This document shows positions 1 to 7,389 of a stretch of DNA of 64,000 nucleotides, piece after piece. This stretch comes from Bradyrhizobium sp. CCGUVB1N3 (GTDB taxonomy: Bacteria; Pseudomonadota; Alphaproteobacteria; Rhizobiales; Xanthobacteraceae). The stretch's first letter is position 1, and each line of letters opens with the position of its first letter. The notes under the pieces are model-generated. The model ran no database searches, was not told the origin of the DNA, and saw nothing but the letters and a program-made list of their open reading frames with translations. The stretch covers positions 283,614-347,613 of the forward strand of contig NZ_JANADR010000002.1 of NCBI RefSeq assembly GCF_024199925.1. Reading direction: 5' to 3'. Made by a program: the position numbers and the translations under genes.

Positions 1-273
1 GATATTCTGATCCGAAATGACGGCGTCTTCATCGGCCTTTGGCCGAAACTTGTCGACGTGAAAACGTTAGCAAGTTTGACACAAAAGTACGGCGCAGACA
101 ACGTGTGGCTCAAGGCGGCCGACAACACCTACATGACGGAGCGCGCTTATAATCATAAGGAGCGGGAGGGAGCTGAGGGAGCCTTCGCCAAGTTTATTGC
201 TCGCGATGATGTCATTCAGTGCTCTCACGAGCATGACCGCAAACGCCTTCGAGATACGGACATCGGGCGGTAA
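1..273 (+). CDS. 3' end of a hypothetical protein, cut by the window edge
   Basis: The reading frame is open from the first base and stops at 271-273, so at least 90 C-terminal residues are present and the true start lies outside the window. The piece is hydrophilic and contains a short stretch rich in Glu, Lys and Arg (near KEREGAEGAFAKF). I do not recognise the family. It ends 17 bases before a sequence resembling an IS66-type terminal repeat at 290, so the downstream neighbourhood has been replaced by insertion sequences. It looks like ordinary cytosolic protein sequence, and nothing visible assigns a function. Confidence 0.5.
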   Translation, partial: DILIRNDGVFIGLWPKLVDVKTLASLTQKYGADNVWLKAADNTYMTERAYNHKEREGAEGAFAKFIARDDVIQCSHEHDRKRLRDTDIGR

Positions 274-341
274 TCTCCTCTGAACCTCTGTAAGTGCTCC
301 TTTCTACGCACCTATGCAATTGAGTGCGGGGGATGGGATGA

Positions 342-369
342 GGTGTCCACCATGAGCGAAGTGGACACC
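342..369 (+). promoter_or_regulatory. Inverted repeat enclosing the tnpA start of IS66-B
   Basis: Arms GGTGTCCAC (342-350) and GTGGACACC (361-369) are perfect inverted repeats separated by 10 bases. The presumed tnpA ATG (352-354) lies in the loop. In mRNA this would fold into a hairpin hiding the start codon, a plausible brake on transposase translation from read-through transcripts. A closely related palindrome sits just upstream of tnpA in IS66-A (5607-5634 and 6859-6886). The regulatory role is inferred. Confidence 0.5.
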
Positions 370-408
370 ATCGATCATAACTCTAGAAGAACCTGTGAGA
401 CTTGAGAC
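352..408 (+). pseudogene. 5' end of IS66-B tnpA
   Basis: An ATG at 352 opens MSEVDTIDHNS, a beginning seen in IS66 TnpA proteins. The next codons shift frame: the downstream part (…EEPVRLETVGVLRNG…) is read in the other phase and continues at 6937 after removal of IS66-A. The gene therefore carries a frameshift near 383 in addition to the 6.5-kb insertion. In IS66 elements TnpA is a small helix-turn-helix protein required with TnpB and TnpC for transposition. This copy cannot be functional. Confidence 0.55.
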
Positions 409-471
409 GTAAGCGCGGATTTCGATGCACGTCGTAGAGCGGGGTAATGCGGCGGCGGCAGTGGTGGCGGC

Positions 472-1738
472 TCAGGCTGGCAACTTTTTGAAGTTGAAGG
501 GCAGAAGATCCTGGACATCGGCTTCATCGGGGCGTGTCGGCAACTGGGCGAGGACGTGCTTCAGCCATGCGAAGGGCTCGATGCGACAGGCCCGACAGGT
601 CAGCATCAGACTATAGATGACGGCACTGGCCCTGGCTCCCTCCACGGTAGCGCTGAAGAGCCAGTTTTTCCTGCCGCAGGCAAAAATCCTGATATCGCGT
701 TCCAGAAGGTTGTTGTCGATCGGCATGCTGCCGTCCTTGGCGTAGCGCGTCAGATATTCCCATTGGTTGAGCGTATAGGAGACCGCATCCTCAAGCTTGG
801 TGTCGGGCACAACCTTGGGAGCGATTGCATCGAGCCACGCCTTGAGGGCGTCCAGGACCGGGAGGCTGTGTTTCTGGCGCAAGCGGCGTATGTAATCGAC
901 CTGCGTTTCGCCGTCGCCGGGCTTTTCGTCCCGCACCTGTCTTTCAATCCGGTAGAGCTGGTCGAAGAACTTGAGGGCTTGGGCCGGTGGCCCACCCGGT
1001 TTCTTCCTGGCCTTGAGGGCGTCGACAAACTTCCGTCTGGCGTGGGCCATGCATCCGACGTGCGTGGCGCCTTTCAATGTGCGCCAGGCCGCGTAGCCAT
1101 CGCTCATCAGGATGCCACGATAGTCGCCAAGGAAGGCCTGCGGGTGTTCCTGTCCGCGACCAGGCTGATAATCGAACAGCACGATCGGCTGCTCGCTATC
1201 CTCGCCGCTGCGATAAGCCCACATATACGAGGTGCTGGTGGGGTCCTTGCCCGCTTCTTTCAGCACCTGAACGGTGGTCTCGTCGCCATGGATGACGGTC
1301 TGCGACCGCAACCGTAGCTTTAGCGCGTCGTAGATACGAACGAGGTGCTTCTCGCTCGAACCGATCACCCAGTGGCCCAGAGCGCCGCGGCTGACGGGAA
1401 CACCAGCGCGCTCGAAGGCCTTCGCCAGACGATAGAGCGGCGTGCCATCGACATATTTATGGACGAGTGCGAAGGCCAGCGTCGAGGCCGTAGCAATGCT
1501 GCCCGGCAAGGGTTGTGCAGGCATCGGCGCGGTCACGACCGGCGTGTTGATGTCGGTACGGTCACAATGGCGGCAAGCATATTTGAACCGCACATTCTGC
1601 AAAACCTTCGCCTTCACCTCGATATGAAGTTGCTCGCTAACGGTCTCGCCCATGCGATGCATCTGGTGACGGCGGCAAGGACAAGCCTTCTGGTCGTCGG
1701 GAAGGTCAAACTCGACGCGTTCGCGCGGCAGGTTCTCT
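472..1738 (-). pseudogene. tnpC: IS66 transposase tnpC, copy X, C-terminal part
   Basis: Encodes the C-terminal four-fifths of an IS66 DDE transposase, nearly identical to the intact copy at 1805-3373. It is cut at 1738 by insertion of element Y; the N-terminal part lies at 5685-5993. An apparent longer reading frame running to 1860 is a chimera that reads through the terminal repeat of Y and is not a natural N-terminus. One zinc-finger cysteine is also changed (CPCC in Y reads CPCR here). With the 1-base deletion in the N-terminal piece, this copy is dead even if Y were excised. Confidence 0.85.
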
Positions 1739-1804
1739 GTAAGCGCGGATTTCGATGCACGTCGTAGAGCGGCGTAATGCGGCGGCGGCAGTGGTGGTGG
1801 CGGC

Positions 1805-3373
1805 TCAGGCTGGCAACTTTTTGAAGTTGAAGGGCAGAAGATCCTGGACATCGGCTTCATCGGGGCGTGTCGGCAACTGGGCGAGGACGTGCTTCAGCCA
1901 TGCGAAGGGCTCGATGCGACAGGCCCGACAGGTCAGCATCAGACTATAGATGACGGCACTGGCCCTGGCTCCCTCCACGGTAGCGCTGAAGAGCCAGTTT
2001 TTCCTGCCGCAGGCAAAAATCCTGATATCGCGTTCCAGAAGGTTGTTGTCGATCGGCATGCTGCCGTCCTTGGCGTAGCGCGTCAGATATTCCCATTGGT
2101 TGAGCGTATAGGAGACCGCATCCTCAAGCTTGGTGTCGGGCACAACCTTGGGAGCGATTGCATCGAGCCACGCCTTGAGGGCGTCCAGGACCGGGAGGCT
2201 GTGTTTCTGGCGCAAGCGGCGTATGTAATCGACCTGCGTTTCGCCGTCGCCGGGCTTTTCGTCCCGCACCTGTCTTTCAATCCGGTAGAGCTGGTCGAAG
2301 AACTTGAGGGCTTGGGCCGGTGGCCCACCCGGTTTCTTCCTGGCCTTGAGGGCGTCGACAAACTTCCGTCTGGCGTGGGCCATGCATCCGACGTGCGTGG
2401 CGCCTTTCAATGTGCGCCAGGCCGCGTAGCCATCGCTCATCAGGATGCCACGATAGTCGCCAAGGAAGGCCTGCGGGTGTTCCTGTCCGCGACCAGGCTG
2501 ATAATCGAACAGCACGATCGGCTGCTCGCTATCCTCGCCGCTGCGATAAGCCCACATATACGAGGTGCTGGTGGGGTCCTTGCCCGCTTCTTTCAGCACC
2601 TGAACGGTGGTCTCGTCGCCATGGATGACGGTCTGCGACCGCAACCGTAGCTTTAGCGCGTCGTAGATACGAACGAGGTGCTTCTCGCTCGAACCGATCA
2701 CCCAGTGGCCCAGAGCGCCGCGGCTGACGGGAACACCAGCGCGCTCGAAGGCCTTCGCCAGACGATAGAGCGGCGTGCCATCGACATATTTATGGACGAG
2801 TGCGAAGGCCAGCGTCGAGGCCGTAGCAATGCTGCCCGGCAAGGGTTGTGCAGGCATCGGCGCGGTCACGACCGGCGTGTTGATGTCGGTACGGTCACAA
2901 TGGCGGCAAGCATATTTGAACCGCACATTCTGCAAAACCTTCGCCTTCACCTCGATATGAAGTTGCTCGCTAACGGTCTCGCCCATGCGATGCATCTGGT
3001 GACGGCAGCAAGGACAAGCCTTCTGGTCGTCGGGAAGGTCATACTCGACGCGTTCGCGCGGCAGGTTCTCTGGCAAGGCCTTGCGGCCGCGCTTCCTTCC
3101 CGTCGCCCCCTCGGTCGCCGGCAAGCCCGTGTCCGGCAGAGCAACGACATCGTCATCTTCGTTGTCGGCGGGGTCCTCATCCGCAGCCTGTTCGGCTTCA
3201 TTGAAGAGGCGGTCAATGTGCTTTTCACTGCGCGGCGCAAAACGATGCAGTCGTGCAAGCGCCAGCTCTTCCTCGAGTCTGACGACGCGTTCGGTGAGTT
3301 GACGGTTCTCTGCCTGCAGCGCAGCAATGCGCGCCATCAACTCTTCAACAGCCGGTTCGCCGGGTCGATTCAT
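1805..3373 (-). CDS. tnpC: IS66-family transposase TnpC
   Basis: Full-length 522-residue DDE transposase. An N-terminal leucine-rich coiled coil (about residues 8-42) is followed by an acidic linker, a zinc-binding region (CPCC…C..C, near ACRHCDRT) and the catalytic core. Candidate acidic residues are in IHGDETTVQV, ILMSDGYAAW and the Glu of DNNLLERDIR. It belongs to element Y and lies downstream of tnpA and tnpB on the same strand. It looks intact, but the element's tnpA is broken, so transposition would need TnpA from a related element such as copy X. The length fits the family. Confidence 0.93.
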   Translation of the reverse strand: MNRPGEPAVEELMARIAALQAENRQLTERVVRLEEELALARLHRFAPRSEKHIDRLFNEAEQAADEDPADNEDDDVVALPDTGLPATEGATGRKRGRKALPENLPRERVEYDLPDDQKACPCCRHQMHRMGETVSEQLHIEVKAKVLQNVRFKYACRHCDRTDINTPVVTAPMPAQPLPGSIATASTLAFALVHKYVDGTPLYRLAKAFERAGVPVSRGALGHWVIGSSEKHLVRIYDALKLRLRSQTVIHGDETTVQVLKEAGKDPTSTSYMWAYRSGEDSEQPIVLFDYQPGRGQEHPQAFLGDYRGILMSDGYAAWRTLKGATHVGCMAHARRKFVDALKARKKPGGPPAQALKFFDQLYRIERQVRDEKPGDGETQVDYIRRLRQKHSLPVLDALKAWLDAIAPKVVPDTKLEDAVSYTLNQWEYLTRYAKDGSMPIDNNLLERDIRIFACGRKNWLFSATVEGARASAVIYSLMLTCRACRIEPFAWLKHVLAQLPTRPDEADVQDLLPFNFKKLPA

Positions 3374-3426
3374 CAGATTCTTGAATCGAAAGCATGCCGC
3401 CGCGTCAACCGCTCAATTCGAGGCCC

Positions 3427-3780
3427 TCAACCAGCAACCTGATATTGCCGCACCGGATGGCGGACCATCGCATCGATATCGATCCCGTCGAGGATCCAGT
3501 GCAATTGCTCGGTCGTAAGCGTGATCACCGCTGCCTCGCGGCCCGGCCACCGGAACTTGTCCTCGGTCAGCCGTTTCAGGATCAGCACAAAGCCGGACCG
3601 ATCGAAGAACAGGAGCTTCATCCGGTCGCGACGGCGATTGCAGAACGCAAAAACCGCCGGAGCAAACGGATCGAGCGCCATCGTTTCCTGGACCAGAACC
3701 GCAAGGCTGTTGATGCCGGCCCGGAAGTCGATCGACTCACGGTGCAGATAGACTTTCAGGTCAGCGCCCAGTCTGAACAT
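3427..3780 (-). CDS. tnpB: IS66 accessory protein TnpB, copy Y
   Basis: 117-residue TnpB ('IS66 Orf2 like'), recognisable from the N-terminal core around VYLHRESIDFRAGINSLAVLV and the central FAFCNRRRDRMKLLFFDRSG segment. TnpB is needed with TnpA and TnpC for IS66 transposition, though its biochemical role is not settled. Its start overlaps the end of tnpA by 20 bases, as in copy X, which suggests translational coupling. The protein is identical to that encoded at 6047-6400, so the duplication is recent. Confidence 0.93.
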   Translation of the reverse strand: MFRLGADLKVYLHRESIDFRAGINSLAVLVQETMALDPFAPAVFAFCNRRRDRMKLLFFDRSGFVLILKRLTEDKFRWPGREAAVITLTTEQLHWILDGIDIDAMVRHPVRQYQVAG

Positions 3781-4316
3781 GTCCCAGTGCTCCGATGATC
3801 GCCGTCAATACATTCACATCACCGCATTCCAGCGTCAGCTTCACGCCGTTCGACAGTGACGCGCTCACCTTGGCTGGAGAGGAAAACGTCGCAGCCCTTT
3901 CCGGTGCCGATCCACGCACCCCATCACAAGTCGCCGGCAAATCCACCGCATCCATGCGGCTCTGTCCCGACAGTGCCCGATCAGCAGTCCCTTCAATCTG
4001 AACCGGGATGAACGCCGCTGGTGAGGACGGCCGGACAGACAGCGTCTCCGTGCGCTTCTTTACCCATTTCCGAAGAAGGTTCGCATTGACCCCATGTTCG
4101 AGCGCAAGTCTCGATACCGACACGCCAGGCGCAAGGCAGGCCGCGACAAGGCGGTCCTTCGATGCGGCGTCGTAACGGCGTCGACCGTTCCGACCAACAA
4201 GCCTTACCCGCAGTTTCTGATCATCGTCAGAGCTGGCTCCGCAAATTCGGACAGTAGCTTGAGTGGATTTTCTGCCTGAGAGCGGCGAGGCTTCTTGCCG
4301 CGAATCAGGAGCGAAG

Positions 4317-4622
4317 ATGACGAAGAGGAGTCGCCGGACGCATTCTCCGGCATTCAAGGCAAAGGTGGCTTTGGCGGCCGTGAAGGGGGAGAAGACGTTG
4401 GCCGAGCTGGCGCAATTGTTTGATGTCCATCCGAACCAGATCACGACCTGGAAGACCCAACTCCTGGAAGGCGCCGCCGGAGTGTTTGGGCAGGACAACG
4501 GACCGGCCGAGGCGCCGGTCGATTTGAAGGCGTTACATGCCAAGATCGGCGAGCTTGCGTTGGAGAACGATTTTTTGTCCGGCGCGCTCACCAAGGCGGG
4601 CCTGCTGAGCGCAAAGCGATGA
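4317..4622 (+). CDS. IS3-family transposase OrfA
   Basis: 101 residues with the helix-turn-helix typical of IS3 OrfA (RTHSPAFKAKVALAAVKGE, then LAELAQLFDVHPNQITTWK), which binds the terminal repeats. It is followed by a leucine-rich segment (LKALHAKIGELALENDFL) for oligomerisation. The start ATG at 4317 follows a plausible GGAGCGAAG ribosome-binding stretch. Its last bases overlap the orfB start (ATGA), the arrangement in which coupling or programmed frameshifting yields the active OrfAB transposase. Confidence 0.93.
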   Translation: MTKRSRRTHSPAFKAKVALAAVKGEKTLAELAQLFDVHPNQITTWKTQLLEGAAGVFGQDNGPAEAPVDLKALHAKIGELALENDFLSGALTKAGLLSAKR

Positions 4623-5446
4623 TCGACCGCGACCATGATCTGTCTGTCGTGCGCCAGGCGAAGGTCCTGAACCTTGCCCGCAGTACGGTTTACTATGAAC
4701 CTCGGCCGGTTTCGGCCGAGGACCTTGTCTTGATGCGCCGGCTCGATGAGCTGCACCTCGATTATCCCTTCGCAGGGGCGCGCATGCTGCGATCGCTGTT
4801 GCAGCGTGAGGGCATGCAGATTGGCCGCCGCCACGTCGCGACGCTGATGAAGCGCATGGGGATCGAGGCGATCTATCGCCGTCCGAACACGAGCAAGCCC
4901 GCACCGGGCCACAAGATCTACCCGTACCTATTGCGCGGATTGAAGATCGAGCGGCCGAACCAGGTCTGGGCAATGGACATCAGCTACATTCCGATGCGAC
5001 GTGGATTCGTCTACCTCGCGGCGGTCGTCGATGTGTTCAGCCGACGGGTGTTGGTCCATCGCGTATCGATCACGATGGAGACGATATTCTGCGTCGAAGC
5101 GCTCCAGGAGGCGTTGGCGAAGCACGGCAGGCCCGAGATCTTCAACACGGATCAGGGTAGCCAGTTCACCAGCCTCGACTTCACCGGCGTGCTGCTGGAC
5201 GCGAACATCGCCATCAGCATGGACGGCAAGGGTGCCTGGCGCGACAACGTGTTCGTCGAGCGGCTGTGGCGCACTGTCAAATACGAGGAAGTCTATCTGC
5301 GTGCTTACGACAGCGTGCTCGAGGCGCGAGCATCGATTTCCAAATATCTGGCGTTCTACAACCGAGGACGTCCTCACTCGAGCCTTGACGAACGCACGCC
5401 CGACGAGGCTTACTTCGGCGCGCAAACGATGGTGACGGCCGCATGA
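4619..5446 (+). CDS. IS3-family transposase OrfB
   Basis: 275-residue catalytic subunit with an rve integrase core. HTH_21-like region near DYPFAGARMLRSLLQREG; the DDE core begins at NQVWAMDISYIPM, with the second Asp in IFNTDQGSQFTS and the Glu in RDNVFVERLWRTVKYEEVY. Length and motifs are complete, so this is probably the active transposase that also produced the truncated copy at 7390-8217, whose protein is identical. Confidence 0.95.
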   Translation: MIDRDHDLSVVRQAKVLNLARSTVYYEPRPVSAEDLVLMRRLDELHLDYPFAGARMLRSLLQREGMQIGRRHVATLMKRMGIEAIYRRPNTSKPAPGHKIYPYLLRGLKIERPNQVWAMDISYIPMRRGFVYLAAVVDVFSRRVLVHRVSITMETIFCVEALQEALAKHGRPEIFNTDQGSQFTSLDFTGVLLDANIAISMDGKGAWRDNVFVERLWRTVKYEEVYLRAYDSVLEARASISKYLAFYNRGRPHSSLDERTPDEAYFGAQTMVTAA

Positions 5447-5606
5447 TCGTCGCCAACGATTTTGCTGCGGCTCTGGTCGGGCTTACGCCCTCCCGACGCC
5501 ACAGCAAAATCGTAAAGCCCCGCCTTCAGCATAACCCGGCAGGAATCCACTTAATTTTCGCGGGGCGCTGTCCAAACAACCGGGGCCAGCTCTGTCTGAC
5601 ATCACA

Positions 5607-5634
5607 AGGTGTCCACCTATTTTGGTGGACACCT
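5607..5634 (-). promoter_or_regulatory. 28-base palindrome upstream of tnpA, IS66-A copy Y
   Basis: Perfect 11-base arms AGGTGTCCACC (5607-5617) and GGTGGACACCT (5624-5634) around TATTTT. It ends 4 bases before the tnpA start codon (5602, minus strand) and covers the place where a ribosome-binding site should be. It could be a hairpin blocking translation or a dyad operator. It is conserved in copy X and resembles the palindrome in IS66-B. Confidence 0.55.
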
Positions 5635-5684
5635 CATGCATCAGAGTACTCAACAGCAAAAGGTGCGGGGAAATTCGCGCTTAC

Positions 5685-5993
5685 GGTTCTCTGGCAAGGC
5701 CTTGCGGCCGCGCTTCCTTCCCGTCGCCCCCTCGGTCGCCGGCAAGCCCGTGTCCGGCAGAGCAACGACATCGTCATCTTCGTTGTCGGCGGGGTCCTCA
5801 TCCGCGGCCTGTTCGGCTTCATTGAAGAGGCGGTCAATGTGCTTTCACTGCGCGGCGCAAAACGATGCAGTCGTGCAAGCGCCAGCTCTTCCTCGAGTCT
5901 GACGACGCGTTCGGTGAGTTGACGGTTCTCTGCCTGCAGCGCAGCAATGCGCGCCATCAACTCTTCAACAGCCGGTTCGCCGGGTCGATTCAT
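5685..5993 (-). pseudogene. tnpC: IS66 transposase tnpC, copy X, N-terminal part
   Basis: N-terminal piece of copy X tnpC, beginning MNRPGEPAVEELMARIAALQ at 5993 exactly as in the intact Y protein. After residues HRFAPRSE a 1-base deletion (near 5843: GCTTTCACTG instead of GCTTTTCACTG) shifts the frame. The piece ends at the Y insertion point. Together with 472-1738 it makes a doubly broken gene. Confidence 0.85.
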
Positions 5994-6046
5994 CAGATTC
6001 TTGAATCGAAAGCATGCCGCCGCGTCAACCGCTCAATTCGAGGCCC

Positions 6047-6400
6047 TCAACCAGCAACCTGATATTGCCGCACCGGATGGCGGACCATCGCATCGATATC
6101 GATCCCGTCGAGGATCCAGTGCAATTGCTCGGTCGTAAGCGTGATCACCGCTGCCTCGCGGCCCGGCCACCGGAACTTGTCCTCGGTCAGCCGTTTCAGG
6201 ATCAGCACAAAGCCGGACCGATCGAAGAACAGGAGCTTCATCCGGTCGCGACGGCGATTGCAGAACGCAAAAACCGCCGGAGCAAACGGATCGAGCGCCA
6301 TCGTTTCCTGGACCAGAACCGCAAGGCTGTTGATGCCGGCCCGGAAGTCGATCGACTCACGGTGCAGATAGACTTTCAGGTCAGCGCCCAGTCTGAACAT
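6047..6400 (-). CDS. tnpB: IS66 accessory protein TnpB, copy X
   Basis: 117-residue TnpB, identical to the copy Y protein at 3427-3780. It overlaps the end of tnpA (6381-6854) by 20 bases and would be translated with it. It lies in the outer element, whose tnpC is interrupted. It appears intact and could act in trans together with tnpA of this copy and tnpC of copy Y. Confidence 0.92.
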   Translation of the reverse strand: MFRLGADLKVYLHRESIDFRAGINSLAVLVQETMALDPFAPAVFAFCNRRRDRMKLLFFDRSGFVLILKRLTEDKFRWPGREAAVITLTTEQLHWILDGIDIDAMVRHPVRQYQVAG

Positions 6401-6854
6401 GTCCCAGTGCTCCGATGATCGCCGTCAATACATTCACATCACCGCATTCCAGCGTCAGCTTCACGCCGTTCGACAGTGACGCGCTCACCTTGGCTGGAGA
6501 GGAAAACGTCGCAGCCCTTTCCGGTGCCGATCCACGCACCCCATCACAAGTCGCCGGCAAATCCACCGCATCCATGCGGCTCTGTCCCGACAGTGCCCGA
6601 TCAGCAGTCCCTTCAATCTGAACCGGGATGAACGCCGCTGGTGAGGACGGCCGGACAGACAGCGTCTCCGTGCGCTTCTTTACCCATTTCCGAAGAAGGT
6701 TCGCATTGACCCCATGTTCGAGCGCAAGTCTCGATACCGACACGCCAGGCGCAAGGCAGGCCGCGACAAGGCGGTCCTTCGATGCGGCGTCGTAACGGCG
6801 TCGACCGTTCCGACCAACAAGCCTTACCCGCAGTTTCTGATCATCGTCTGACAT
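6381..6854 (-). CDS. tnpA: IS66 protein TnpA, copy X (intact)
   Basis: 157 residues starting MSDDDQKLRVRLVGRNGRRRY at 6854. The helix-turn-helix (about residues 15-60, RYDAASKDRLVAACLAPGVSVSRLALEHGVNANLLRKW) is the DNA-binding part of IS66 TnpA. The C-terminal tail has a short conserved strand SNGVKLTLECGDVNVL. The ATG at 6854 is preferred over upstream starts because those would lie inside the palindrome at 6859-6886 and the element end. It is the only intact copy of tnpA for element A in this window. Confidence 0.9.
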   Translation of the reverse strand: MSDDDQKLRVRLVGRNGRRRYDAASKDRLVAACLAPGVSVSRLALEHGVNANLLRKWVKKRTETLSVRPSSPAAFIPVQIEGTADRALSGQSRMDAVDLPATCDGVRGSAPERAATFSSPAKVSASLSNGVKLTLECGDVNVLTAIIGALGHVQTGR

Positions 6855-6858
6855 CACA

Positions 6859-6886
6859 AGGTGTCCACCTATTTTGGTGGACACCT
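6859..6886 (-). promoter_or_regulatory. 28-base palindrome upstream of tnpA, IS66-A copy X
   Basis: Same sequence as 5607-5634: arms AGGTGTCCACC and GGTGGACACCT around TATTTT, ending 4 bases before the tnpA ATG (6854, minus strand). There is no separate purine-rich ribosome-binding site between it and the start codon, so a folded mRNA should be poorly translated. Whether it acts as RNA hairpin or DNA operator cannot be decided from the sequence. Confidence 0.55.
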
Positions 6887-6936
6887 CATGCATCAGAGTA
6901 CTCAACAGCAAAAGGTGCGGGGAAATTCGCGCTTAC

Positions 6937-7188
6937 CTTGAGACGGTCGGCGTGTTGCGCAATGGCCGGCGTCGCTATGATCCGGCCAGCAAACAGCGGC
7001 TGGTCGAGGCCTGTCTGCAGCCTGGCGCGTCGCTGGCGGGGCTGGCGTTGCAACACGGCGTGAACGTGAACCTGCTGCGCAAGTGGGTGGCCAAGCGACA
7101 ACTTCAGAACGGGGATGGCCAGCCGGAGGCGCGGGCGCCGATTGCGCCAGCCTTTATTCGTGAGCGTCATCCAAGGACCACGCGCTGA
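6937..7188 (+). pseudogene. Remainder of IS66-B tnpA
   Basis: Continues the TnpA frame of element B: LETVGVLRNGRRRYDPASKQ, then a helix-turn-helix ending NVNLLRKWVAKRQ, similar to but clearly distinct from TnpA of element A. Tail residues after IAPAFI do not look like TnpA, so the gene probably ends in foreign sequence before the stop at 7188. It was split by IS66-A (see 352-408) and its downstream neighbours were removed before or by the inverted IS3 at 7243. Confidence 0.65.
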
Positions 7189-7389
7189 GGGCTGATCTGG
7201 TCGGGTAGGAAGATCTCGTGGAATGGTTCGTCACGAGGTCACAGAGCTGGCCCCGGTTGTTTGGACAGCGCCCCGCGAAAATTAAGTGGATTCCTGCCGG
7301 GTTATGCTGAAGGCGGGGCTTTACGATTTTGCTGTGGCGTCGGGAGGGCGTAAGCCCGACCAGAGCCGCAGCAAAATCGTTGGCGACGA

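Larger units (their letters stand above)
4229..5593 (+). mobile_element. IS3-family element, copy 1 (complete, 1365 bp)
   Basis: Terminal inverted repeats start AGAGCTGGCTCCGCAAATTC at 4229 and, on the other strand, AGAGCTGGCCCCGGTTGTTT at 5593; both continue to GGACAG. It is flanked by the 3-base duplication GTC, as expected for IS3. It carries orfA (4317-4622) and orfB (4619-5446), overlapping by 4 bases, so OrfAB may be made by frameshifting or the two translated in tandem. Inserted just after the tnpA start of IS66-A copy Y. A second, truncated copy lies inverted at 7243-8504. Confidence 0.92.
3761..5602 (-). pseudogene. tnpA: IS66 tnpA, copy Y, interrupted by IS3
   Basis: The TnpA coding sequence reads from 5602 (ATG) for only three or four codons and is then interrupted by the IS3 element at 4229-5593. 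The 3-base duplication GTC (4226-4228 and 5594-5596) marks the insertion. The remainder (3761-4228) encodes the helix-turn-helix region NGRRRYDAASKDRLVAACLA and the C-terminal tail, matching intact copy X at 6381-6854. A long frame extending upstream to 4912 is an accidental continuation into the IS3 element. Confidence 0.85.
1739..5684 (-). mobile_element. IS66-family element A, inner copy (Y)
   Basis: Second copy of IS66-A, inserted in tnpC of copy X in the same orientation. Ends: GTAAGCGCGGATTT at 1739 and AAATTCGCGCTTAC ending at 5684. The target duplication GGTTCTCT flanks it (1731-1738, 5685-5692). It carries intact tnpC and tnpB, while tnpA is interrupted by an IS3 element at 4229-5593. 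Without the IS3 it is 2578 bp, 4 bp longer than X, which exactly matches the 3-base and 1-base differences seen between the copies. Confidence 0.9.
409..6936 (-). mobile_element. IS66-family element A, outer copy (X)
   Basis: Bounded by GTAAGCGCGGATTT at 409 and the matching end AAATTCGCGCTTAC finishing at 6936, and flanked by the 8-base direct repeat CTTGAGAC (401-408, 6937-6944). Genes tnpA (6381-6854), tnpB (6047-6400) and tnpC lie on the minus strand. A second, nearly identical copy (Y, 1739-5684) is inserted in tnpC, with the 8-base duplication GGTTCTCT at 1731-1738 and 5685-5692. Removing Y and one duplication gives about 2574 bp. X differs from Y by a 3-base deletion near 455 and a 1-base deletion near 5843 that breaks tnpC. 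Confidence 0.9.
290..7242 (+). mobile_element. IS66-family element B, split and truncated
   Basis: Remnant of the oldest element in the nest. Its left part is 290-408, beginning with GTAAGTGCTCC, which resembles the GTAAGCGC end typical of IS66 elements. It was split by IS66 element A, inserted at 409-6936, and resumes at 6937. The 8-base target duplication CTTGAGAC (401-408 and 6937-6944) proves that the two parts were once joined. The right part runs at most to 7242, where the inverted IS3 copy begins. Only tnpA sequence survives; tnpB, tnpC and the right terminal repeat are gone. The last 70 or so bases before 7243 do not look like tnpA and may be other DNA. Confidence 0.7.

Noticed and set aside
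472..1860. A long 462-residue transposase-like frame across 1739
   Set aside because: Its N-terminal 40 residues come from the terminal repeat and tail of element Y. It is a junction artefact of the nested insertion, not a separate gene.
556..3442. Several 250-residue plus-strand frames opposite the IS66 transposases
   Set aside because: They are complements of tnpC and recur identically wherever tnpC is duplicated; no protein features.
3761..4912. A 383-residue frame joining IS66 TnpA to more N-terminal sequence
   Set aside because: The upstream two-thirds are the antisense of IS3 orfA/orfB; only 3761-4228 is tnpA.
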